64,000 nt of DNA from Rhodococcus opacus (GCF_012396235.1 NZ_JAAXPA010000001.1:124001-188000), one strand, 5' to 3'. Shown: positions 1-9,744, counted from the first letter of the stretch. Notes: generated by a model from the letters alone, not told the origin. Made by a program: numbers and translations.

Positions 1-1
1 G

Positions 2-499
2 ACTACCGCCGACGCATTCCAGATCTACGCGGTCTACATCAAGGCGACGCCGGAGGCCATCTGGGACGCCATCACCAAACCCGAGTGGTCGCAGCAGTAC
101 GGTTACGGCGGCCTCGTCGACTACGACCTCCGCGCGGGCGGTGCGTTCCAATCGCGCGCGGACGACGCGATGAAGGAATACCCGGGCGTGCCCGACGTGA
201 TCGTCGACGGCGAGGTGATCGAGTCCGATCCGCCGAAGAAGCTGGTGCAGACGTGGCGGATGCTGATGGACGCCGACAACGTGGAGGGATTCACCACGCT
301 CACCTACGAGATCGTGCCGTCGAGCCGGCCCGGAGTCGCGAAACTGACTGTCACACACGACCTCACCAACGCACCCGGACTGGCCGAGATGGTCGCGGGC
401 AAGCGGGAATCCGAGGGCGCGGGCGGCGGCTGGAACGAGGTGCTGAGCGGAATGAAGACCCTGCTCGAGACGGGGCAGCCGATGGTGAACTGGGGCTGA
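2..499 (+). CDS. SRPBCC/AHSA1-type protein, 5' end outside window
   Basis: The reading frame is open from base 2, so the start lies to the left of the window; about 165 residues are visible. The sequence has the pattern of the START-like SRPBCC fold: an N-terminal 'YIKATPEAIWDAITKPEW' segment, a strand-rich middle and a C-terminal helix containing 'GGGWNEVLSGMKTLLETG'. Proteins of this family bind small hydrophobic ligands in a deep pocket, and in actinobacteria they are often paired with ArsR regulators. No ligand can be inferred. A sigma-factor gene follows 61 bases later on the same strand. The family call is good; the function is open. Confidence 0.85.
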   Translation, partial: TTADAFQIYAVYIKATPEAIWDAITKPEWSQQYGYGGLVDYDLRAGGAFQSRADDAMKEYPGVPDVIVDGEVIESDPPKKLVQTWRMLMDADNVEGFTTLTYEIVPSSRPGVAKLTVTHDLTNAPGLAEMVAGKRESEGAGGGWNEVLSGMKTLLETGQPMVNWG

Positions 500-560
500 C
501 CGCCGGGTCGGCGGGCGCGAGGGCCCGACATCTGTCGGACGGCCGCAGTAAGCTCCAACC

Positions 561-1544
561 ATGACGGCTGCGCAGTCGCTCGACGGGGATTTCCTCGCAC
601 TCGCCGACCCTTACCGGCGCGAGTTGCTCGCCCATTGTTATCGCATGATGGGCTCACTTCACGACGCCGAAGACCAGATGCAGGAGACCTTCATCCGGGC
701 CTGGCGGGGGTACGACGGCTACCAGCAGCAGGCGTCGCTGCGGACGTGGCTGTACAAGATCGCCACCAACACATGCCTGACGGCCCTGCAGAGCAAATCC
801 AAGCGTCCGCTGCCGAGTGGGCTGGGCGCTCCCGACTCCGACCCGACCGCCGACCTCGTCGAACGACACGAGGTGCCGTGGCTCGGACCGCTCCCCGACC
901 GCCTCATCGACGACGACGCGAACGATCCCGCCACCGTCGTGACGTCGCGCGAGTCGGTGCGGCTGGCGTTCATCGCCGCCCTTCAGCATCTTCCTGCACG
1001 TCAGCGTGCGGTTCTCGTCCTCCGCGACGTGTTGCAGTGGAAGGCGTCGGAGGTCGCGGCGGCTGTCGGTACCACCACGACGGCGGTCAACAGCCTGCTG
1101 CAGCGTGCACGTGCGCAACTCGAACTGGCCATGCCGACGGCCGACACTCTCGTGGAACCGGAATCACCCGAGGAACGCGACCTCCTCGACCGCTACGTCG
1201 CCGCGTTCGAGAACTACGATATCGACGCGATCGTCGAACTGTTCACCAAGGACGCCGTCTGGGAGATGCCACCGTTCGACGGCTGGTATCGCGGGGGCGC
1301 CTCGATCGGCACCCTGATCAGCGGAAACTGTCCAGCCAAGGCTGCGGGCGACATGCGCCTGGTGCCCACGGCGGCCAACGGACAACCGGCCCTCGGCCTG
1401 TACATGCGCGGGGAGGACGGCGTCCACCGTCCGTTCCAGCTCCACGTCCTGGACGTCACGGCTGACGGGGTCTCCCATGTCGTCTGCTTCTTCGACGTCG
1501 ATCTGTTCGAGAAGTTCGGACTACCGGAGACCCCGCCCGCCTGA
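561..1544 (+). CDS. ECF sigma-70 factor with C-terminal SnoaL-like domain (SigG/SigJ type)
   Basis: This 327-residue protein has sigma region 2 near residues 20-90 (RMMGSLHDAEDQMQETFIRAW) and region 4 near 135-190 (LPARQRAVLVLRDVLQW, then an HTH ending in NSLLQRARAQLE). It then carries a SnoaL/NTF2-like domain from about residue 205 (DRYVAAFENYDIDAIVELF). The tail domain is typical of ECF groups such as mycobacterial SigG and SigJ, where it is thought to modulate activity without a classical anti-sigma factor. No anti-sigma gene is next to it. The ATG start is preceded by a weak ribosome site. A convergent VOC protein gene lies 3 bases beyond the stop. Confidence 0.88.
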   Translation: MTAAQSLDGDFLALADPYRRELLAHCYRMMGSLHDAEDQMQETFIRAWRGYDGYQQQASLRTWLYKIATNTCLTALQSKSKRPLPSGLGAPDSDPTADLVERHEVPWLGPLPDRLIDDDANDPATVVTSRESVRLAFIAALQHLPARQRAVLVLRDVLQWKASEVAAAVGTTTTAVNSLLQRARAQLELAMPTADTLVEPESPEERDLLDRYVAAFENYDIDAIVELFTKDAVWEMPPFDGWYRGGASIGTLISGNCPAKAAGDMRLVPTAANGQPALGLYMRGEDGVHRPFQLHVLDVTADGVSHVVCFFDVDLFEKFGLPETPPA

Positions 1545-1547
1545 CCC

Positions 1548-1952
1548 CTACGCCGGCACGGCGGCCGGATCCATCCACATGACCTCCCAGACGTGACCGT
1601 CCAGGTCGCGGAACGCGCGTCCGTACATGAAGCCTTCGTCCTGGAGCTTGCCCCACGACGTCCCGCCGGAGGCGAGGGCTTTGTCGACGAGGCTGTCGAC
1701 CTCCTCGCGACTGTCGGCCGAGATACACATGAGGGCCTCGACGGACTTCGAGGTGTCGCAGATGCCGCCCTCGATGAAGTCCTTGAACCGGGACTCGACG
1801 AGGAGCATCACGGACGTGTACTCGTTGATCACCATGGCGGTGCAGGAGTCGTCGCTGAACGTAGTGTTGAACTCGAAGCCGAGTCCGGCGAAGAACGTCT
1901 TGGTCGCGTCGAGGTTCTTGATCGGCAGGTTCACGAAGAGCATCCGGGACAT
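1548..1952 (-). CDS. VOC-superfamily (glyoxalase-like) protein
   Basis: This is a protein of about 134 residues starting MSRMLFVNLPIKN. The ATG at 1952 is chosen because AGAAGGAGA sits 6 bases upstream; a longer reading to 2018 lacks such a site. Features are the N-terminal 'VNLPIKNLDATKTFFAGLGFEFN' strand-helix unit and the C-terminal 'FRDLDGHVWEVMWMDP', the usual second half of a vicinal-oxygen-chelate fold. Members include glyoxalases, bleomycin-resistance-like proteins and unassigned enzymes. The PhnB-like C-terminus does not settle a substrate. It is convergent with the sigma factor gene, and these two may share a terminator region. Confidence 0.85.
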   Translation of the reverse strand: MSRMLFVNLPIKNLDATKTFFAGLGFEFNTTFSDDSCTAMVINEYTSVMLLVESRFKDFIEGGICDTSKSVEALMCISADSREEVDSLVDKALASGGTSWGKLQDEGFMYGRAFRDLDGHVWEVMWMDPAAVPA

Positions 1953-2048
1953 GTGATTCTCCTTCTCGGGTTCCGCCCACTGCGGAAGGTCATCGATACA
2001 GACCGCAGCGGTGCGCAAAACTCATCGGCGACCGCTCGCCCGATCCCC

Positions 2049-2720
2049 TCAGCTCTCGGCGAGGTCGAGGAACGAGCCGATGATGATCCGCCCGGCCGCT
2101 TCCACGTCGGCCATGTGGGCCCCCGACGGCGCGGTGTCCGGCGGCATGTGGGCCTGCATCACCGGCAGCTGCGCGCGGGTCAGTTCGACGTGGAACTGCA
2201 ACCCGTACGCCCGGCGGCCGATCGCGAACGCCTGATTCTCGTAGAGGTGACTGCTCGCCAGCCCGATCGCGCCGTCGGGGAGGTCGAAGGTGTCGCCGTG
2301 CCAGTGGACGACGGGCACCTCGGCGCCGGCCGAACCGAACACGGGATCGCGCGTCCCGTCCACGGACACGGTGACCGTCCCGGCGCCGTTCTCCGGGGTC
2401 GGCCCCCGGCGGATCGCGCTGCCGAACGAGGCGGCGAGAAGCTGCGCGCCGAGGCAGATTCCCAGCATCGGAAGTCCGGCGTCCACAATTTCTTTGATGA
2501 AGTTTCGCTCTCGTGGAAGTTGCGGGTGGGTAACGTCATCGAGTGCGCCCATCGGACCGCCCATCACCACGAGGCCGCCGATGTCGTGAACGGCCGGGAG
2601 TTCCGACGCCCGGTACATGGGGTACTCGGTGTACCGAATTCCCCGCTCCGCCAGCAAAGTACCGACGAGCGCCGGTCCCTCGAACGGCACGTGCTTTACA
2701 ACCGCCCATGGCTTGTTCAT
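2049..2720 (-). CDS. Class I glutamine amidotransferase-like protein
   Basis: The protein has 223 residues. A nucleophile elbow, GICLGAQL, places Cys89, and a GLQFHVEL motif places His177 and Glu179, the full catalytic triad of class I glutamine amidotransferases. It stands alone without a synthase domain, as in the YfeJ/GuaA-like stand-alone group that acts on gamma-glutamyl compounds or supplies ammonia to a partner. No partner is nearby: neighbours are a VOC protein and a divergently transcribed acyltransferase. The family is secure; the substrate is unknown. Confidence 0.85.
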   Translation of the reverse strand: MNKPWAVVKHVPFEGPALVGTLLAERGIRYTEYPMYRASELPAVHDIGGLVVMGGPMGALDDVTHPQLPRERNFIKEIVDAGLPMLGICLGAQLLAASFGSAIRRGPTPENGAGTVTVSVDGTRDPVFGSAGAEVPVVHWHGDTFDLPDGAIGLASSHLYENQAFAIGRRAYGLQFHVELTRAQLPVMQAHMPPDTAPSGAHMADVEAAGRIIIGSFLDLAES

Positions 2721-3054
2721 GCCACAATTCTTACCGAGTAGGGACTTTCGACCCTATGCAGGCCCGAATTCGCGAATTCCGCACTGAGTGCACAAAATTC
2801 GGATGTTCACACGGAGTTCACCTTCGGTGTACTCCACCCGAATGACACCATCCAAACTGGACGCTTGTCTAGTGGCATGGCTCACGCGAAACCTGTAGAA
2901 ATACGACGTCACGCTTTCGTGACCCGTCCCATATCAATTAGTTATCCGGTGGTGGTCCCTGACAAACGGAACGTCACCATCTCCCGTTACCTCAGACCAC
3001 AGACGAGCCCTCCCGCGATCCGGGAAGTCGTCTACGGGATGGAAAGGGCCCTAG
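2721..3054. other. Intergenic region with a small inverted repeat
   Basis: This is the 334-base divergent promoter region between the amidotransferase and WS/DGAT genes. It is less GC-rich than the flanking genes and contains GTCACG-CTTT-CGTGAC at 2908-2923, a 6-base stem that could be an operator. No convincing small gene is seen. Confidence 0.4.
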
Positions 3055-4446
3055 ATGCCGCTCCCCATGTCCCCTCTCGACTCGATGTTCCTTCTCGGCG
3101 AGTCCCGTGAGCACCCGATGCATGTCGGCGGCGTAGAGATCTTCCAGCTCCCGGAAGGCGCCGACACGTACGACATGCGCGCGATGCTCGACCGCGCGCT
3201 CGCCGACGGCGACGGAATCGTCACCCCCCGGCTCGCCAAGCGAGCCCACCGGTCCTTCTCGACGCTCGGTCAGTGGAGTTGGGAGACCGTCGACGACATC
3301 GACCTCGGTCACCACATCCGGCACGACGCGCTGCCCGCCCCCGGGGGCGAGGCCGAGCTGATGGCACTCTGCTCGCGGCTGCACGGATCGCTGCTCGACC
3401 GCAGCCGCCCGCTGTGGGAGATGCACCTGATCGAGGGACTGAGCGACGGACGATTCGCCGTCTACACCAAGATCCACCACGCGGTCGCCGACGGCGTCAC
3501 CGCGATGAAGATGCTGCGCAACGCGCTCAGCGAGAACTCGGAAGATCGGGACGTGCCGGCACCGTGGCAGCCGCGGGGCCCGCGGCCGCAGCGGACGCCG
3601 TCGAAGGGCTTCAGCCTGTCGGGTCTGGCCGGTTCCACGTTCCGCACCGCCCGCGACACCGTCGGTGAGGTCGCCGGGCTCGTGCCCGCGCTCGCCGGCA
3701 CCGTGTCCCGCGCCTTCCGCGACCAGGGCGGCCCACTCGCCCTGTCCGCACCGAAGACCCCGTTCAACGTGCCGATCACCGGTGCCCGCCAGTTCGCGGC
3801 GCAGTCGTGGCCGCTCGAACGTCTCCGGCTCGTCGCCAAGCTGTCCGACACCACCATCAACGACGTCGTGCTCGCGATGTCCTCCGGGGCGCTCCGCAGC
3901 TACCTCGAGGATCAGAACGCCCTGCCCGCCGAGCCGCTGATCGCGATGGTGCCGGTGTCGCTGAAGAGTCAGCGCGAGGCGTCGAACGGCAACAATATCG
4001 GGGTGCTCATGTGCAACCTCGGCACCCACCTCCCCGACCCGGCGGATCGCCTCGACACCATCCGGACGTCGATGCGCGAGGGCAAGGAGGCGTACGAGAC
4101 GATGAGTGCGACGCAGATCCTCGCGATGAGCGCTCTCGGCGCGGCACCGATCGGCGCGAGCATGCTGTTCGGGCACAACTCGCGGGTGCGCCCGCCGTTC
4201 AACCTCATCATCTCCAACGTTCCGGGTCCCAGCTCGCCGCTGTACTGGAACGGGGCGCGGCTCGACGCGATCTACCCGCTGTCGGTGCCCGTCGACGGCC
4301 AGGGCCTGAACATCACCTGCACCAGCAACGACGACATCATCTCGTTCGGGGTCACCGGCTGCCGCAGCGCGGTGCCCGACCTGAAGTCGATCCCCGCCCG
4401 GCTCGGGCACGAACTGCGCGCCCTCGAGCGCGCGGTCGGAATCTGA
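3055..4446 (+). CDS. WS/DGAT wax ester synthase / diacylglycerol acyltransferase
   Basis: This 463-residue protein has the catalytic HHAVADG motif at residues 141-147 (HHxxxDG). It also has the N-terminal 'SPLDSMFLLGE', the mid 'NDVVLA' motif and a conserved 'NLIISNVPGP' segment. The family transfers acyl-CoA to diacylglycerol or fatty alcohols, making triacylglycerol or wax esters at the membrane and lipid bodies. Rhodococci carry many paralogs, so a single paralog cannot be tied to bulk lipid storage. The start has GGAAAGG about 12 bases upstream. The gene appears monocistronic. Confidence 0.93.
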   Translation: MPLPMSPLDSMFLLGESREHPMHVGGVEIFQLPEGADTYDMRAMLDRALADGDGIVTPRLAKRAHRSFSTLGQWSWETVDDIDLGHHIRHDALPAPGGEAELMALCSRLHGSLLDRSRPLWEMHLIEGLSDGRFAVYTKIHHAVADGVTAMKMLRNALSENSEDRDVPAPWQPRGPRPQRTPSKGFSLSGLAGSTFRTARDTVGEVAGLVPALAGTVSRAFRDQGGPLALSAPKTPFNVPITGARQFAAQSWPLERLRLVAKLSDTTINDVVLAMSSGALRSYLEDQNALPAEPLIAMVPVSLKSQREASNGNNIGVLMCNLGTHLPDPADRLDTIRTSMREGKEAYETMSATQILAMSALGAAPIGASMLFGHNSRVRPPFNLIISNVPGPSSPLYWNGARLDAIYPLSVPVDGQGLNITCTSNDDIISFGVTGCRSAVPDLKSIPARLGHELRALERAVGI

Positions 4447-4448
4447 TC

Positions 4449-4745
4449 CTAGGGACTCTTACGGTCGCTGTGCCCGAGGTGGCGGTCGGGCGCCACCCGG
4501 TCCCGGACCAATTGCTTGAGCACGGTGATGTCGGGGAAGCCGCCCTGTTCCTTGCGGTCCCAGATCAGTTCGTCGTCGACGGTGATGCGGAAGATCCCGC
4601 CGGTGCCGGGGACGAGCGCGACCTCGCCGAGGTCCTGCCCGAACGTGCCGAGTAATTCCTGCGCCATCCACGCCGCACGCAACAGCCACTGGCACTGGGT
4701 GCAGTAGGTGATCGCGACCCGGCCGTCTGCGCTGCTCGTCATCAT
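4449..4745 (-). CDS. SelT/SelW/SelH (Rdx) family thioredoxin-like protein
   Basis: This 98-residue protein has a CTQC motif (Cys15, Cys18) in the first strand-helix, followed by 'WLLRAAWMAQELL' and a 'GTGGIFRITVDDELIWDRKEQGGFPD' core. It is a short form of the selenoprotein W-like fold, with Cys in place of selenocysteine. These proteins are thought to act in thiol redox chemistry; the bacterial substrate is not known. The ATG at 4745 is followed at once by a second Met. It converges with WS/DGAT with a 2-base gap. Confidence 0.85.
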   Translation of the reverse strand: MMTSSADGRVAITYCTQCQWLLRAAWMAQELLGTFGQDLGEVALVPGTGGIFRITVDDELIWDRKEQGGFPDITVLKQLVRDRVAPDRHLGHSDRKSP

Positions 4746-4883
4746 CGTGCCAGGTTAGCCGAAGGCGCTCCCCCGCTTGCTGTTCGAGTTGCACGGAGGA
4801 CACCTGTTCGTCATGCGGACGTCAGCATCGTGAGGCAGACTGTCGATCGCCATGCTGTGCCCCCTCGACGAAAGGAAGCCGCC

Positions 4884-5009
4884 ATGTCGACCGCGCTCGA
4901 AGAATCGCGTCGCCACGCCATCGAGCTGACCAACGAGAAGATCCAGGCCGTCAAGGACTTCTTCACCAACATCTTCCGCCTGAACACCACGCACCGGACC
5001 GAGGCCTGA
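4884..5009 (+). CDS. Small 41-residue hypothetical protein
   Basis: An ATG at 4884 preceded by GAAAGGAAG opens a 41-residue frame (MSTALEESRRHAIELTNEKI...). The composition is a single amphipathic helix rich in Glu, Lys and Asn, without a signal peptide or membrane segment. It ends directly in a strong hairpin that acts as its terminator (5008-5050). The good ribosome site, its own terminator and codon usage like its neighbours support a real gene. I do not recognise the family. Confidence 0.6.
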   Translation: MSTALEESRRHAIELTNEKIQAVKDFFTNIFRLNTTHRTEA

Positions 5010-5050
5010 ACACGTGGGGAGGTCTTCGCCGAGAAGGCCTCCCCGTGTTC
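5008..5050. terminator. Bidirectional terminator between convergent genes
   Basis: GAACAC...GTGTTC, GGGGAGG...CCTCCCC and CTTC...GAAG pair to give a nearly complete long stem with a short GCC-centred loop. It overlaps the stop codons of both the 41-residue gene (+) and the hydrolase (-), so it can end transcription from both sides. Confidence 0.7.
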
Positions 5051-5822
5051 ACCGGATCGTCTCGAAGAACTGCACGACCTCCGCGGTGCGGAAGTGGTCT
5101 TCCGAGACGTGCGGTCCGCTCACCTCGACGAACTCGACGGCGTCCGAGCCGCGGCGGAGCATCTCGACCCACGGCCCCGTGACGCCGGCAATGTTCGCCA
5201 CCTCGTCCTCCCGCGACGCGTACACCCGAATCGGCACTCCGACATAGTCTCCCGGCTCGTGCCGGACGGCGTCCCAGTGCTCGGTCTTCGGTTCGAGGTC
5301 GTGCCCGTCCGCGGACACGCGGAAGGCGTCCCGCACGGTGTCGCGTCCGTGTTCGCCCCGTTCCCACACTGCGCGCAGCGACAGCGACGGAGCGATGAAC
5401 ACGGCTCCGTCCCACGCGACCTCCCGCAGGCGTACGGCGTTGGCGGCGGCGTTACCACCCATCGATTCGCCGATCAGGAAGCGGCGTGTCACCGGCCACC
5501 GATGCGACACCCACTCGTCCAGTGCAACCACGGCGTCCTGCGCCAGGCGGTTTCCCCACTGGTCGCCGTGCAGGTAGGGGCTGGCGACCAGGTAGCCGGC
5601 GTCCAGCAGGCCGTCCCGCAGGCCGGCGCGGTCGTCGATCGACCTCTCGTCACCCGTACGCCCGTGCAGGTAGCACGCGAACGCCGACGGCGTCACCCCG
5701 CGCGGCACCGCGACCAGCGCACGATCGCCGGAGCGTGGGACGGTCACCGCGTGCTCGTCGAACGCCGTGCCATGTGCCGTGCACCGCGTCAGCGGTTCGA
5801 CGGGCTGGGCACGAGGTGTCAC
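5049..5822 (-). CDS. Alpha/beta-hydrolase (esterase-like)
   Basis: This 257-residue protein has the nucleophile elbow GESMGG, with Ser120. A YLHGRTG oxyanion-type segment lies near residues 51-57, and late Asp and His residues ('VSGPHVSEDHF') are suited to completing the triad. No signal peptide is present, so it is probably cytoplasmic. The family covers esterases, lipases and acyl hydrolases, and the substrate cannot be inferred. It is convergent with the small 41-residue gene. Upstream lies the divergent peptide transporter operon. Confidence 0.8.
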   Translation of the reverse strand: MTPRAQPVEPLTRCTAHGTAFDEHAVTVPRSGDRALVAVPRGVTPSAFACYLHGRTGDERSIDDRAGLRDGLLDAGYLVASPYLHGDQWGNRLAQDAVVALDEWVSHRWPVTRRFLIGESMGGNAAANAVRLREVAWDGAVFIAPSLSLRAVWERGEHGRDTVRDAFRVSADGHDLEPKTEHWDAVRHEPGDYVGVPIRVYASREDEVANIAGVTGPWVEMLRRGSDAVEFVEVSGPHVSEDHFRTAEVVQFFETIR

Positions 5823-5959
5823 CCCGCCACGCTAACAAGCGGAGACGCGACGTGCGTGGCGGGGAATTCGGGCGCGGTATCGGTTTCGCCGAGTCGAGCT
5901 GACGCCCGGCGGCACGCTCCTATAATTCGTACCCTGAGCCCTAGTTGCGAGGGGGACCG

Positions 5960-6937
5960 ATGGCCGGCTTCCTGCTACGACGAGCGCTCAACTACGTGGT
6001 GCTGTTGCTGCTGGCGTCGTTCCTGACGTTCAGTCTCGCCTCGCTCACGTTCCGTCCGCTCGACAGCCTGGAGCAGCGCAATCCGCGGCCACCGCAATCG
6101 GTGATCGACGCGAAGGCCGCCGAACTGCATCTGGACGACCCGATCCCGGTGCGGTACGCGAACTGGCTGGGCGGCGTGGTCCACGGCGACTTCGGCACCA
6201 CCATCACGGGTCAACCGGTCTCGGACGAGTTGGGTCGCCGGATCCTGGTGAGCATGCGATTGCTGATCCTCGGTTCCGTCATCGGAGCGGTACTGGGTGT
6301 GCTGATCGGCGCCGCCGGTGCGATCCGGCAGTACAAGTTCAGCGACTATTTCACCACCGTCCTGTCGCTGCTGATTCTCAGTGCGCCGGTGTTCCTCGTC
6401 GCGACCCTGCTGAAATACGGTGCTCTCCAGATCAACTCGGCCACCGGAAGCCAGATTTTCCTGTACACCGGCGAATCCTCGGCCAGCACGATCACCGGGT
6501 TCTGGCCGCAGTTCGTCGACCGCGTGCAGCATCTCGTGCTGCCGACCATCGCGCTGGCGTTGGGCAGCATCGCCGGTTACAGCCGGTACCAGCGCAACGC
6601 GATGCTCGACGTTCTGGGCAGCGACTTCATCCGGACCGCCAGGGCGAAGGGACTGACCCGGCGGGCGGCACTGCTCAAGCACGGGCTTCGGACGGCGCTG
6701 ATCCCGATGGCGACGCTGTTCGCCTACGGATTCGGGGCGCTGGTCGTCGGCGCCACGTTCACCGAGACGATCTTCGGCTGGCACGGTATCGGCGAGTGGA
6801 TCGTGATCGGCATCGACAATCAGGACACCAACATCGTCGTGGCGATCACGTCGTTCACCGGGCTGATCGTGCTGTTGTCGGGACTCCTCTCGGACGTGGT
6901 GTACGCGGCGCTCGACCCGAGGGTGCGTGTCGGGTGA
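5960..6937 (+). CDS. Peptide/nickel-type ABC transporter permease (DppB-like)
   Basis: The protein has about 325 residues. The ATG at 5960 is preferred over an upstream TTG because GAGGGGGA lies 3-11 bases before it. The N-terminal helix (LNYVVLLLLASFLTFSLASL) is followed by a periplasmic segment and five more helices. The EAA-type loop 'RTARAKGLTRRAALLKHGLRTALIP' contacts the ATPase. This is the first permease of an oligopeptide/dipeptide importer. It overlaps the second permease by a GTGA start-stop, showing translational coupling in a four-gene operon. Confidence 0.92.
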   Translation: MAGFLLRRALNYVVLLLLASFLTFSLASLTFRPLDSLEQRNPRPPQSVIDAKAAELHLDDPIPVRYANWLGGVVHGDFGTTITGQPVSDELGRRILVSMRLLILGSVIGAVLGVLIGAAGAIRQYKFSDYFTTVLSLLILSAPVFLVATLLKYGALQINSATGSQIFLYTGESSASTITGFWPQFVDRVQHLVLPTIALALGSIAGYSRYQRNAMLDVLGSDFIRTARAKGLTRRAALLKHGLRTALIPMATLFAYGFGALVVGATFTETIFGWHGIGEWIVIGIDNQDTNIVVAITSFTGLIVLLSGLLSDVVYAALDPRVRVG

Positions 6938-7860
6938 CCGAGATCCAGATCGCGTCCACCGATGCGGCGGTGTCGGCCGTCGGTCGCCGGACCCTGCTGT
7001 GGCGGCGGTTTCTCCGGAACAAGCCCGCCATCGCCGGGGTGTGCGTCCTGGTGTTGCTGTTCGTGGGCAGTTTCGTCGGACCGTACCTGCTCCCCTACGA
7101 CTATCAGCAACTCGACTACACCGCGCTGCTGCAGCCGCCCAGCGCCGAACATCCGTTCGGCACCAATCAGATCGGCCAGGACGTTCTCGCTCAGACGTTG
7201 CGCGGGCTGCAGAAGTCGCTGATCATCGGGATCTGCGTCGCGATATTCTCCACCGCCATCGCGGCGCTCGTCGGTGCGCTGGCAGGGTATGTCGGCGGCT
7301 GGCCCGATCGGGTGATCATGTGGCTGGTCGATCTGCTGCTCGTCGTTCCTAGCTTCATCATCATCGCGGTGTTCACTCCGCGGCTGAAGTCCTCGAGCTC
7401 GATCGCCCTGCTGATCCTGCTGCTGGCGGTGTTCGGCTGGATGATCACCGCCCGGATGGTTCGGGGAATGACGCTGAGCCTGCGCGAGCGGGAATTCGTC
7501 CAGGCGGCCCGGTACATGGGTGCCCCCACCCACAAGATCATCACCAGCCACATCGTTCCGAACATCGCGTCGATTCTGATCATCGACGCGACCCTGAACG
7601 TCGGTGCCGCGATCCTCGCCGAGACCGGGCTCAGTTTCCTCGGGTTCGGCGTCCAGAAGCCGGACATCTCCCTCGGGTCGCTGATTGCCGACGGCACCGA
7701 ATCCGCCCTCACCTACCCGTGGCTGTTCCTGTTCGCGGGCGGTCTGCTGGTGATCACCGTGCTGTCCGCGAACCTGGTGGGCGACGGTCTGCGCGACGCG
7801 GTCGACCCCAGTTCGACGCGCGCCCGGTCCCGCAAGAGGAAGACGAAGGCGAAGCGGTGA
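6934..7860 (+). CDS. Peptide-type ABC transporter permease (DppC-like)
   Basis: The protein has 308 residues, and the GTG start overlaps the previous stop (GTGA). The N-terminus '[26 protein letters not shown]' is the classical OppC/DppC entry helix. It is followed by '[19 protein letters not shown]', the conserved periplasmic signature, and an EAA loop '[27 protein letters not shown]'. It pairs with the upstream permease to make the membrane channel. The C-terminal basic tail ([13 protein letters not shown]) leads into a GTGA overlap with the ATPase gene. Confidence 0.92.
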   Translation: MTEIQIASTDAAVSAVGRRTLLWRRFLRNKPAIAGVCVLVLLFVGSFVGPYLLPYDYQQLDYTALLQPPSAEHPFGTNQIGQDVLAQTLRGLQKSLIIGICVAIFSTAIAALVGALAGYVGGWPDRVIMWLVDLLLVVPSFIIIAVFTPRLKSSSSIALLILLLAVFGWMITARMVRGMTLSLREREFVQAARYMGAPTHKIITSHIVPNIASILIIDATLNVGAAILAETGLSFLGFGVQKPDISLGSLIADGTESALTYPWLFLFAGGLLVITVLSANLVGDGLRDAVDPSSTRARSRKRKTKAKR

Positions 7861-9713
7861 CCGGGCAACCGCTGCTCGAGATCGAGGACCTGCGGGTCAG
7901 CTTTCCCAGCGAGGAGGGCCGCATCGAGGCGGTGCGTGGTGTCAGCTACCGCGTCTCCGACGGCGAGGTGCTGGCCATCGTGGGTGAGTCGGGTTCGGGT
8001 AAGTCGGTGGCATCCCTCGCCGTGATGGGTCTGCTGCCCGAGCACGCGCGCGTCACCGGCTCGATCCGTTTGCAGGGCCGCGAGTTGCTGGGCATGGGCG
8101 ACAAGGAGCTGTCGGCGCTGCGCGGGAAGACGGTCAGCATGGTGTTCCAGGATCCGCTGTCCGCGTTGACGCCGGTGTACCGGGTCGGTGACCAGATCGC
8201 CGAGGCGCTGCTCGTCCACGGCCGGGCGAGCAGCAAGAAGGATGCCGCGCAGCGCGCTGTCGACCTGCTCGACCTGGTCGGGATACCCGATCCGGCGGTG
8301 CGCGCCAAGGCCTTTCCCCACGAGTTCTCCGGCGGTATGCGCCAGCGCGTCGTGATCGCCATCGCCATCGCCAACGACCCCGGGCTGATCATCTGCGACG
8401 AGCCGACCACCGCCCTCGACGTGACCGTGCAGGCGCAGATCCTGAACCTGCTGCGCAAGGCCCGCGACCTCACCGGCGCCGGCGTCGTGATGATCACCCA
8501 CGACATGGGCATCGCCGCGACGCTGGCCGACCGCGTGGTGGTGATGTATGCGGGCCGGGTGGTGGAGTCGGCGTCGGTGCGCGAACTGTTCGCCGAACCC
8601 CGGATGCCCTACACCGCAGGCCTACTCGTGTCCGTGCCGCGGATGGACGCTCCGATCCGGAGCCGCCTGGTCTCGATCGCCGGTGCCCCGCCCGCGCTGC
8701 ATTCGCTGCCACCCGGCTGCACGTTCGCGCCGCGCTGCCCGCTCGCCGTGGACGACTGCCTACTGGCCGAGCCGGAACTCGTCTCGACCGGACGCGGTCA
8801 TCAGGCGGCGTGCATCCGCGTCGACGAGACGCGCACCCGCGACCTGTTCACGGCGTATCGGCGGGACCAGCCGGCACCCGCCGCCACCGCGGAGACGGCA
8901 CCCGAGCAGCGCGTGGTGCTGCAGGTGGCCGATCTCGTGAAGACGTATCCGATCACCAGCGGTCTGGTGTTCCGCCGCAAGCGGGGCGAGATCCGGGCGG
9001 TCGACGGCATCAGCTTCGACATCAGCGCCGGCCGCACGCTGGCGCTGGTGGGTGAATCCGGCTCGGGCAAATCGACCACGTTGACGCAGATTCTCGACCT
9101 GGCCGCACCGGAATCCGGTTCGATCGCGGTGCTGGGCGCCGACGTCGCTGCGCTGAGCCCACACGAGAAGCGCGCGATCCGGCGCAAGATGGCGGTCGTC
9201 TTCCAGGATCCGACGGCGTCCCTGGATCCCCGGCTGCCGGTGTTCGACGTTCTCGCCGAGCCGCTCCGGCTGGACGGCCGCAGGCGCGAGGAGGTCGGCC
9301 GCCGGGTACCGGAGTTGCTCGACCTCGTCGGGTTGCGCCGCGAGCACGCCGATCGCTATCCGGCGGATTTCTCGGGCGGCCAGAAGCAGCGGATCAGCAT
9401 CGCCCGGGCGCTCGCCCTCGATCCGGAACTGCTGATCCTGGACGAGCCGGTGTCGTCGCTCGACGTCTCGATCCAGGCCGGGGTGCTCAACCTCCTGCGC
9501 GATCTTCAGGAGCAGCGAGGCATGTCGTACCTGTTCGTCTCCCACGACCTGTCGGTGGTCCGCAACATCGCGCACGACGTCGCGGTGATGTACCGGGGCA
9601 GGATCGTCGAGTCGGGGACAGCGCAGACGATTTTCGAGGATCCGCAGCACGAGTACACCCGGGCACTCCTCGAGGCAATTCCCGTTCCGGATCCGACGTA
9701 TTTGGCACACTAA
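7857..9713 (+). CDS. Fused double ABC ATPase (DppD-DppF type)
   Basis: The 618-residue protein contains two complete ATPase modules. The first has Walker A GESGSGKS near residue 43, signature FSGGMRQRV and Walker B LIICDEP. The second has GESGSGKST near 400, signature FSGGQKQRI and LLILDEP. Between them lies the oligopeptide-transporter C-terminal region with three Cys ([17 protein letters not shown]), which in OppD/DppD proteins can bind an Fe-S cluster. The fusion replaces the usual separate DppD and DppF subunits. The start overlaps the permease stop by GTGA. Confidence 0.93.
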   Translation: MTGQPLLEIEDLRVSFPSEEGRIEAVRGVSYRVSDGEVLAIVGESGSGKSVASLAVMGLLPEHARVTGSIRLQGRELLGMGDKELSALRGKTVSMVFQDPLSALTPVYRVGDQIAEALLVHGRASSKKDAAQRAVDLLDLVGIPDPAVRAKAFPHEFSGGMRQRVVIAIAIANDPGLIICDEPTTALDVTVQAQILNLLRKARDLTGAGVVMITHDMGIAATLADRVVVMYAGRVVESASVRELFAEPRMPYTAGLLVSVPRMDAPIRSRLVSIAGAPPALHSLPPGCTFAPRCPLAVDDCLLAEPELVSTGRGHQAACIRVDETRTRDLFTAYRRDQPAPAATAETAPEQRVVLQVADLVKTYPITSGLVFRRKRGEIRAVDGISFDISAGRTLALVGESGSGKSTTLTQILDLAAPESGSIAVLGADVAALSPHEKRAIRRKMAVVFQDPTASLDPRLPVFDVLAEPLRLDGRRREEVGRRVPELLDLVGLRREHADRYPADFSGGQKQRISIARALALDPELLILDEPVSSLDVSIQAGVLNLLRDLQEQRGMSYLFVSHDLSVVRNIAHDVAVMYRGRIVESGTAQTIFEDPQHEYTRALLEAIPVPDPTYLAH

Positions 9714-9744
9714 AGCTCAGCGAACTTCGAGGAAGGGCACATCC

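Noticed and set aside
2908-2923. Riboswitch or terminator upstream of WS/DGAT
   Set aside because: A single 6-base stem with a 4-base loop is too small; kept only as a possible operator.
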